Shown: positions 56,301 to 64,000 of the stretch, one piece after another
How positions within the stretch are numbered: the stretch's first letter is position 1
Layout of the letters: the number at the start of each line of letters is the position of its first letter
DNA from: Ciona intestinalis
Taxonomy: Eukaryota > Chordata > Ascidiacea > Phlebobranchia > Cionidae
Assembly (NCBI RefSeq): GCF_000224145.3
Contig: NW_004190451.2
Span: 34,071-98,070 of the forward strand
Direction: 5' to 3'
Length of the DNA stretch: 64,000 bases
Made by a program: the position numbers and the translations under genes
Notes under the pieces: generated by a model
The model's input: the letters and a program-made list of their open reading frames with translations, nothing else
Databases searched by the model: none
Told to the model about the DNA's origin: nothing

Positions 56301-59300
56301 TTTTAAACAATTAACAACGGTCTATGAGAGTGGTGAGGATGCGGTTTTATAAATCTTGGAATGTTTTTTGTTTACTACTATGAGACGAGACCTTCCCCCA
56401 TCCTACTATACAATTAAAAATCGGATAAAAAAGTAGGTAAATGCCTCTGTAATAAACCTCGTAAATTTAAATCTTATCTAGTGCTTAAGAGTAGAAAGAC
56501 TGTTGTGTTATGAAGAAGTAAGCATCTGGTGCTTAGAAATTTTGTAACAGACAAAAAAATAAAGTTGAACCATCTTTGTGTAAGGAAATACACTCAAGTC
56601 AGGATCTGGTGCTACGAAATACATAACTGATAAAAAATCAATACATGCTTCCCATGTTTATTTAACACTGGTGTTTTGCCAAACAGTATTTTGTTCTTTT
56701 TATTTTTATTTGCGATATGTCAGGGTAAGCCTGCGTACACTGTCACCCCAAGTTTGGTGCCTATACACATACTTATCATTTCATGAACAAATTACATCCA
56801 GGTTGAATTCTTGTACACAAGTTACTTCACGAACATCCCAGCCATCACCATGACGACTCTACAAATCATAAACGACCGTGTTTTTCCTCACGTGGCGACT
56901 ACTTACGAAAAATGGAATAATCCTCCATCATCAAACAGCGTTCAATCTCCACTATTCCTCCCACTAATATCACCCAAAGAAGACGGTAAGTTTTTTGGTT
57001 ATATAATGATAAAAAAAACATCTACACAAAAGAAAAGTTGTAATGGTAAAAAACTGGTAAAAAAACATTTAAACATACGAAAAGTTGTAATAGTAAAAGA
57101 TGTGTAATGGTAAAAAACGTATAAACGTACAAAAATTTGGACAATTACTGACGAAACTCCCACATTGGACCCGTAGAACCAACAACCTTATATTTAACTT
57201 TTTACCCAGAAATTCCCTGGACCACAGCACAGCCATAGAGGTTCCACATAATAAAGCCATAATTGCTGGGGGTGGTTTTTCGCACCGGACATATAGGCCA
57301 ACATTTGATGCGCCATTTTTTGTTGACCATATATAAAAATAATTTACCCCATGGGACAAAACAGATAGAGGGACCTTACGAAACGTTACAAAATTTAAAA
57401 TAAAGAATTATTTTTACTAAAAATAAATATTTTTACCATTTTTACACAGGGTTTACAGCCGTGATATTAGCTTACGATCGTGTGTTGAGTTTATTTCAAC
57501 TGATAAAGTCCATTGACAAAGTTCCAAGTTTACGGATGATATTAGTTGTTTGGAACAACCAGCATAAGGCATTCCCTGCAAGAAACGAATGGCCCATTAT
57601 TGAACATGAGTGGAAAGTCATTCAAACAAGCTCAAATGAATTAAGTAACAGGTTGGTGAACTTGTATCTGAAATTCTCAATTCGTGTGTGTCATTTTAAA
57701 ATTTAAAAAAAATATGATCAGAAAAATGTACATAAAATTTAAAATACCAAATCGAATAATTAGAGGGTAGTGCTAAATTAAATATATGTTAGATTTCTAT
57801 ACAAGTTTAAGGCTCGTTGCTGCTACCCTTGTAGTTATGTCCTTGGGCAAGACTCTTGGTAGTAATTCTTGTATATCAGTGGTTCGTGTGGGACAGTACG
57901 TTTTTCAAATTGTCAGTCTTACAGAAAAAATTAATAAATAAGCACGCACAAAGTTACATATGTGGTACGAAACAGAACATTCTTATAGCGACTATCGCTG
58001 CCCTGCCACGTTAGGATAAATAAGTCAAATTCATTAAAAAATATTTTTTGGTAAAGTTTGTGGATTTGTTTACCAAAAATAACTTTCTAGGTTCTTCCCC
58101 TATAATGAGATAAAGACGGAGGGTGTTCTTGCGATCGATGATGACATCATAATGCTCACTACAGATGAAATCGAGTTTGGTTTCCAGGTTTGAATATTTT
58201 AATATATTGTGAGACCAAGGTTGCATAATATGTTTTAAAAACACAGTTTTGCACCATAAAACAGCTTTACCCTGCTGTTAGGTGTCCATACCACCAAGCA
58301 AGGGGCCAAAGTGTTTTGCATTTGCCACATTAATCAATGAGGTTCTCTATGTTGCCCACTATGAGTGTAACTGCATATTAACAGTCTCACCCCAGATTTT
58401 ACCCCAAGTATGTATACAAACAAGCAGGCCCAAAGGTATATTGCATTTGGCACTTTAATCAATGGGGTTCCTTATTTTTTCCCACTTTTAGTGTAACTGC
58501 ATATTAGCTATGTCACCCCATTACTAAAAATAAGAATCAAAAACTTAAAAAAGAAAAAAATTATATATATTTCTTAATTGTTTTTTTTTAATGAAAATTT
58601 AAACAAAAACATGGCCTGTAGTTATCGTTAATATATCATCACATTGATAGGTATGGAGAGAATTTAACGATCGAATCGTTGGTTTTCCACCAAGACTTCA
58701 TATTTGGGGTGATGACGGGAAAATGAGATATGTTTCTGATTGGACGAATGATATTTCTATTGTGCTCACTGGTGCTGCGTTCTACCACAACTATTATAAC
58801 TACCTCTATACTTACAAGTATGTATATGTTGTATAACTTACCCCAGACTTACAAGTATGTATATGTTCTATTTACTATTTAGTCGTGGGTTTGGTTAGTT
58901 TATTTTCATGTAAGCAAATGTAAACAGATTTTTTTTCAGTCATAGGCAACTCGCTTTTGTAAATGCAAGGGAGGCAGTGATAGTTTAACACACAAACAAT
59001 CTTGTGAAATTAATTTTACCTCTGGTTGTTATGTTAACTGTTTAATGTAATGCAAAATAATTCAGGGGTTTAGAGCCTGTGCTCACCGTTAAAGTTAATG
59101 TTAATACAGTTTATTAACTTTTATATCTTCATGGTGGGGAATTTAAACCACACATTATCGTCTAATATTCACATAGTTTAATTGCTGTGTCTACTGCATT
59201 ATACACTAGGGCACAGTGGTTAGGACACTTGACTTTAGAGGAAATGGGTTCTAGGCTGGTTGCTGCTATAATTGTGGTTGTATGTTTCCATGGGCAAGAC

Positions 59301-62300
59301 ACTTAATGACAGTTGCTTCAACCCAGTGGCCTTTTTTGGGTTGTTCAAATTGCCAGCCATACATAAAAAGAAAAAATTCTTAAAAATTCACCCACAAAGT
59401 TGCATATCTGGTAAAGTCATATAAGTTGGCATGTGTTTTATGAAACAGAAAACCTGTTTCATAACAACTGCTGTTACTCTGCCATGCAAGGATTAATAAG
59501 GTACATTCAAATTAAAATTCAATGTATTTGTAAGCATTCTAAGTAGTTTTTGCCAACCAATTGATGGCCAGCTTTTGTAATACATTGTAACCTGTAACAA
59601 TTGAAATTATTTTCGTTTTTAGGATGCCAGGTGGTATAAAAGACTGGGTTGACAACCACATGAATTGTGAAGATATTGCCATGAATTTTCTCGTTAGTAA
59701 CTATTCAGGAAAAGCACCCATTAAAGTTACTCCTCGTAAGAAATTCAAGTGTGCTGAATGCGCTACTGGGGGTAGCCTTTCACTCGATGAAACACACATG
59801 GTGGAAAGGTGGGGGAATGTTTTTTCTATGTGAAATTTAATTCTAGTGAACTTGTTTTTCTGATATTGATAGTTGTAAGTTTTTATGAACATTGCCTCCG
59901 TTTACTGTGAGGTATTACTGGTTTTAACATAAATAGACTAGTCTGGCTCAGGGGTTAGGCACGTAAACCAAGTGGTCATTAATAGATTTTAGCNNNNNNN
60001 NNNNNNNNNNNNNNNNNNNNNNNNNNNNNNNNNNNNNNNNNNNNNNNNNNNNNNNNNNNNNNNNNNNNNNNNNNNNNNNNNNNNNNNNNNNNNNNNNNNN
60101 NNNNNNNNNNNNNNNNNNTCTCAATTCGTGTGTGTCATTTTAAAATTTAAAAAAANTATGATCAGAAAAATGTACATAAAATTTAAAATACCAAATCGAA
60201 TAATTAGAGGGTAGTGCTAAATTAAATATATGTTAGATTTCTATACAAGTTTAAGGCTCGTTGCTGCTACCCTTGTAGTTATGTCCTTGGGCAAGACTCT
60301 TGGTAGTAATTCTTGTATATCAGTGGTTCGTGTGGGACAGTACGTTTTTCAAATTGTCAGTCTTACAGAAAAAATTAATAAATAAGCACGCACAAAGTTA
60401 CATATGTGGTACGAAACAGAACATTCTTATAGCGACTATCGCTGCCCTGCCACGTTAGGATAAATAAGTCAAATTCATTAAAAAATATTTTTTGGTAAAG
60501 TTTGTGGATTTGTTTACCAAAAATAACTTTCTAGGTTCTTCCCCTATAATGAGATAAAGACGGAGGGTGTTCTTGCGATCGATGATGACATCATAATGCT
60601 CACTACAGATGAAATCGAGTTTGGTTTCCAGGTTTGAATATTTTAATATATTGTGAGACCAAGGTTGCATGATATGTTTTAAAAACACAGTTTTGCACCA
60701 TAAAACAGCTTTACCCTGCTGTTAGGTGTCTATACCACCAAGCAAGGGGCCAAAGTGTTTTGCATTTGCCACATTAATCAATGAGGTTCTCTATGTTGCC
60801 CACTATGAGTGTAACTGCATATTAACAGTGTCACCCCAGATTTTACCCCAAGTATGTATACAAACAAGCAGGCCCAAAGGTATATTGCATTTCCCACATT
60901 AATCAATGGGGTTCCTTATTTTCTCCCAATTTTAGTGTAACTGCATATTAGCTATGTCACCCCATTACTAAAAATAAGAATCAAAAACTTAAAAAAGAAA
61001 AAAATTATATATATTTCTTAATTGTTTTTTTTTAATGAAAATTTAAACAAAAACATGGCCTGTAGTTATCGTTAATATATCATCACATTGATAGGTATGG
61101 AGAGAATTTAACGATCGAATCGTTGGTTTTCCACCAAGACTTCATATTTGGGGTGATGACGGGAAAATGAGATATGTTTCTGATTGGACGAATGATATTT
61201 CTATTGTGCTCACTGGTGCTGCGTTCTACCACAACTATTATAACTACCTCTATACTTACAAGTATGTATATGTTCTATTTACTATTTAGTCGTGGGTTTG
61301 GTTAGTTTATTTTCATGTGAGCAAATGTAAACAGATTTTTTTTCAGTCATAGGCAACTCGCTTTTGTAAAAAATGCAAGGGCTAGGGAAGCAGTGATAGT
61401 TTAACACACAAATGCAAGGGAGGCAGTGGTAGTTTAACACACAAACAATCTTGTGAAATTAATTTTACCTCTGGTTGTTATGTTAACTGTTTAATGCAAT
61501 GCAAAATAATTCCGGGGTTTAGAGCCTGTGCTCACCGTTAAAGTTAATGTTAATACAGTTTATTAACTTTTATATCTTCATGGTGGGGAATTTAAACCAC
61601 ACATTATCGTCTAATATTCACATAGTTTAATTGCTGTGTCTACTGCATTATACACTAGGGCACAGTGGTTAGGACACTTGACTTTAGAAGTAATGGGTTC
61701 TAGGCTGGTTGCTGCTATAATTGTGGTCGTGTGTTTTCATGGGCAAGACACTTAATGACAGTTGCTTCAACCCAGTGACCTTTTTTGGGTTGTCCAAATT
61801 GCCAGCCATACATAAAAAGAAAAAATTTACGAAAAGTCACCCACAAAGTTGCATATCTGGTAAAGTCATATAAGTTGGCATGTGTTTTATGAGACAGAAA
61901 ACCTGTTTCATAACAACTGCTGTTACTCTGCCATGCAAGGGTTAATAAGGTACATTCAAATTCAAATTCAATGTATTTGTAAGCATTCTAAGTAGTTTTT
62001 GCCAACCAATTGATGGCCAGCTTTTGTAATACATTGTAACCTGTAACAATTGAAATTATTTTCGTTTTTAGGATGCCAGGTGGTATAAAAGACTGGGTTG
62101 ACAACCACATGAATTGTGAAGATATTGCCATGAATTTTCTCGTTAGTAACTATTCAGGAAAAGCACCCATTAAAGTTACTCCTCGTAAGAAATTCAAGTG
62201 TGCTGAATGCGCTACTGGGGGTAGCCTTTCACTCGATGAAACACACATGGTGGAAAGGTGGGGGAATGTTTTTTCTATGTGAAATTTAATTCTAGTGAAC

Positions 62301-62855
62301 TTGTTTTTCTGATATTGATAGTTGTAAGTTTTTATGAACATTGCCTCCGTTTACTGTGAGGTATTACTGGTTTTAACATAAATAGACTAGTCTGGCTCAG
62401 GGGTTAGGCACGTAAACCAAGTGGTCATTAATAGATTTTAGCATCCTGGATGTTAGGGTAAAGGGCCAACCCTGGCCTAAATATCAGTCCTGTGGCATAC
62501 CATGCTGTAAGATCTCACCCACATAGAATAGAAAAGGACATAACTTGTATGTAATGTACATATAAATTAGACATAAAATGCTTTAACTTCTTATCTAGTG
62601 CAAACATTTTATAGTTCTAGTAACTTTTATAAACCTTTACCTGTTTAACTCTTAAGTAGTTGCAGCAATTACTGGTAACATTGTTTGATGTCTAAACTTA
62701 ACTTCCTTTCTCCCAGATCTACTTGTATGAACCACTTTGCTTCAATATATGGTGTTTCGTCTCTCAAGGCAATAAACTTCCGTGCAGACCCCGTACTTTT
62801 TATGGACAAACTTCCGGAAAAGCGAAAACATTACCCTGATATTGGCTCACTTTGA
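53313..62855 (+). CDS. EXT2: exostosin-2, heparan sulphate polymerase subunit
   Basis: Eleven exons join in frame to 705 residues: 53313-53560, 54101-54268, 54673-55026, 55357-55486, 55935-56177, 56802-56985, 57450-57651, 58091-58187 (or 60535-60631), 58651-58817 (or 61095-61261), 59623-59808 (or 62072-62257), 62717-62855. A type II membrane anchor is at about 12-29. The N-terminal exostosin (GT47) domain runs through [41 protein letters not shown] and [10 protein letters not shown]; the C-terminal GT64 domain has VLAIDDDII (DDD at 526-528), [35 protein letters not shown] and [13 protein letters not shown]. With EXT1 it lengthens heparan sulphate in the Golgi. The ATG at 53313 is the first in frame after the acceptor ending at 53291. 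Exons 8-10 occur twice by assembly duplication. Confidence 0.96.
54310..54497 (+). mobile_element. MITE copy (GTAGGG family) in EXT2 intron 2
   Basis: Left end 'tatagtagggtgggggaaaa', core 'aattaacagcagtttaatat', right end 'gatgtcacatcttctttcat'. Confidence 0.7.
56206..56412 (+). mobile_element. two nested or stacked MITE copies in EXT2 intron 5
   Basis: A fragment 'tactgtggggtaagatagga' with 'cacttttagcacata' (56208-56242) breaks off directly into a fuller copy starting 'tatagtagggtggggaagtg' and ending 'ccttcccccatcctactata'. Confidence 0.65.
56523..56650. repeat. ATCTGGTG foldback-family fragments in EXT2 intron 5
   Basis: 'gcatctggtgcttagaaatt' and 'aggatctggtgctacgaaat' occur in tandem about 80 bases apart, the second the same as at 30773. 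Both are followed by 'acataactgataaaaaatca'-type sequence. Confidence 0.5.
57010..57117 (+). repeat. short imperfect tandem repeats in EXT2 intron 6
   Basis: Units 'gaaaagttgtaatggtaaaa', 'cgaaaagttgtaatagtaaa' and 'gtgtaatggtaaaaaacgta' follow one another directly before the exon 3 fossil. Confidence 0.6.
57118..57311 (+). pseudogene. EXT2: fossil copy of EXT2 exon 3 inside EXT2 intron 6
   Basis: About 194 bases match 54716-54910 of exon 3 at roughly nine in ten positions. Read in the exon frame it still gives [20 protein letters not shown] and [20 protein letters not shown] without a stop. It has neither the acceptor of exon 3 nor a donor, and the domain it encodes is already complete elsewhere, so it should not be spliced in. 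Confidence 0.8.
57808..58030 (+). repeat. SINE copy in EXT2 intron 7
   Basis: 'ctcgttgctgctacccttgt', 'tatgtccttgggcaagactc', 'acaaagttacatatgtggta', 'cgactatcgctgccctgcca'. The allelic copy is at about 60253-60475. Confidence 0.6.
58262..58515 (+). repeat. AAGCAG-family repeat, two units, EXT2 intron 8
   Basis: Two direct units: 'aagcaaggggccaaagtgtt' with 'ttaatcaatgaggttctcta', then 'aagcaggcccaaaggtatat' with 'ttaatcaatggggttcctta'. Each ends in 'agtgtaactgcatatta' and 'caccccag/a'. The allelic copy is at 60702-60965. Confidence 0.6.
59200..59515 (+). repeat. tRNA-derived SINE in EXT2 intron 9
   Basis: Head 'gggcacagtggttaggacac' (box A-like), then 'gggttctaggctggttgctg' (box B-like), 'tgtttccatgggcaagacac', 'cagttgcttcaacccagtgg', tail 'gaaacagaaaacctgtttca'. 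The allelic copy is at 61655-61970. Confidence 0.65.
59994..60118. other. assembly gap (125 N)
   Basis: Run of N between two near-identical copies of EXT2 exons 8-10. A single N follows at 60156. Confidence 0.99.
60119..62446 (+). repeat. EXT2: duplicated 2.3-kb segment with second copies of EXT2 exons 8, 9 and 10
   Basis: Repeats 57673-59993 with scattered substitutions and small indels; exons 60535-60631, 61095-61261 and 62072-62257 encode the same peptides as the first copies. A 40-base-scale insertion near 61370-61430 ('gctagggaagcagtgatagt') and loss of a short repeat at 61262 mark allelic differences. Tandem use of both would repeat the DDD catalytic part, so it is taken as haplotype duplication. 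Confidence 0.82.
62393..62535 (+). repeat. SINE copy in EXT2 intron 10
   Basis: Head 'gtctggctcaggggttaggc', then 'gggtaaagggccaaccctgg' and tail 'gatctcacccacatagaata'. The first allelic copy is cut by the gap at 59993. Confidence 0.6.
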
Positions 62856-64000
62856 TTTGAGCCGGAATTCTATTTTTATGAATTTATAATCGTGCTGGTT
62901 ACTGTTAGAGAACGACTGGCGATTTTGAAGCGCTTAAAATGTTGAAAAATGTGTCCGGGAGATGTCGCAAGAGATCCACGCGTCTTATATCATGTTCTCG
63001 TCAAATAACGTTGAATTTCGTCCGATTTTGCCAAATTTCGTGCTATTTTTTCTTCACTCGAACCGCAATCCACTTGCATGTTACGTCATAGTATTAATTA
63101 TTCTTTTTTTGTTATTTCTATTGCGTGCTACGTATTTTCTGGTCAAATGAGATCTTAAGCCAAAATTGACTACCTAGAAATAATGAATGTAATATATTTT
63201 TTCGGTTCTAAACATCTCGCTGTATAATTTGAGTGCTATTTTTAACTTTTTTTCCAAAATTGCGTATTTTTTCCTTGCCTTTCAATGGTACGAAGCAATG
63301 GTGTTAATTGTATCTTTTTGACATTTTTCTGTAACTGCCATCCTTCTGTAATTTTCTTTCCAGCATCAAACCAACTTAACTTATCAATTCAACTGTTTAT
63401 CACTGCAAAAAATATTTGCTACTTTCTACACGTCCTGTAAATGCCTCATTGAGGCTTAACGTTATACAAATTTACTACTATGGTTGCTATATACAGTATA
63501 TTGCCGTGTTTAAATTCTATTATCCAAATTTAATTGTGCTTAAAACTCTATTAGCAATTTTGCTTTCTTTTTACTTCTCAATAGCCTCAAACTATTTTTG
63601 TAGCATTTTCCAAACTGATGAAGCTACCATATATATAATACGCTCGTTACGTGGTACGATGAATTATACCGTATAGCGAAACGATGTCTTATCATTATTT
63701 TCGCTAAAATTGTTAAAAATCTTTTCGTTGTTACAGCACTGTCACTCAGTATTACTACGTTTTGCAAACAATTTAGAAAAACGAAATATTGGAGTGATTT
63801 GTGTTTTCACAGCTGTAGAGAAGACGGGATACGAGAAGTGTTGTTATTGTTGTTATGAGTAACAGCTTAAATATTCCTCTGTCAGTTTTATATGGCGAAA
63901 ATCTTTTTGTTCCGTCTGCATATGTTGGAGCATGTGTATTTGAGATAATATCGAAATAGTTATACCACACTTCGGTTGTAAAACATAATTAATTTCATGG
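62856..64000. other. EXT2 3' region and unassigned DNA to the window edge
   Basis: AT-rich, with no canonical AATAAA close to the stop. Short open frames (62962-63150, 63416-63676) are hydrophobic by base composition and show no family features. Confidence 0.5.

Noticed and set aside
57100-57336. The 78-codon frame as an alternative exon of EXT2
   Set aside because: No acceptor or donor borders it, and exons 6 and 7 join in phase without it.
63416-63676. Hydrophobic 86-codon frame near the right edge
   Set aside because: The membrane-like character comes from T-rich codons; no start context and no homologue recognised.

Overview
The window is animal nuclear DNA, most likely from a sea squirt of the genus Ciona. 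It is AT-rich, with spliced genes packed close together, short introns, one intronless heat-shock gene, and many copies of short tRNA-derived SINEs and small foldback DNA elements. The species is inferred, not proven. Four runs of N mark assembly gaps. Beside three of them the flanking sequence is repeated almost identically, which looks like both parental haplotypes left in the scaffold.

Layout. 163-1401 (+): last three exons of an SLC18B1-like transporter. 2472-2808: a solo LTR. 3370-5530 (-): a secreted fibrinogen-domain protein whose domain stops early. 7999-9620 (+) and 10817-12973 (-): two family-31 glycosyltransferase genes as an inverted pair; the minus-strand copy has lost the segment with the DDD metal-binding motif. 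14760-15118 (-): first coding exon of an RNA polymerase I subunit (POLR1E/RPA49-like), cut by a gap. 15646-31200 (+): insulin-degrading enzyme, 22 exons. 34480-40815 (-): SLC37A3-like sugar-phosphate transporter, 12 exons. 41176-43059 (+): intronless HSP70 with strong heat-shock elements. 43408-46128 (-): WDR36/UTP21. 47813-49697 (-): axonemal dynein light chain DNAL1. 50383-52598/9 (+): tubulin cofactor B. 53313-62855 (+): exostosin-2, 11 exons.

Three pairs are head to head and could share promoters: POLR1E/IDE (two CACGTG boxes between them), SLC37A3/HSP70 (heat-shock elements between them) and DNAL1/TBCB (an RFX X-box on the DNAL1 side). The DNAL1/TBCB pair joins an axonemal motor part with a tubulin-folding factor. 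Otherwise the genes serve separate household roles: proteolysis, transport, ribosome assembly, folding and heparan sulphate synthesis.

The most unusual items are the inverted glycosyltransferase pair with a DDD-less arm, a fossil copy of EXT2 exon 3 inside EXT2 intron 6, the shortened fibrinogen domain, the X-box, and several complete mobile elements with recognisable ends. I saw no clear evidence of a wholly new biological system.
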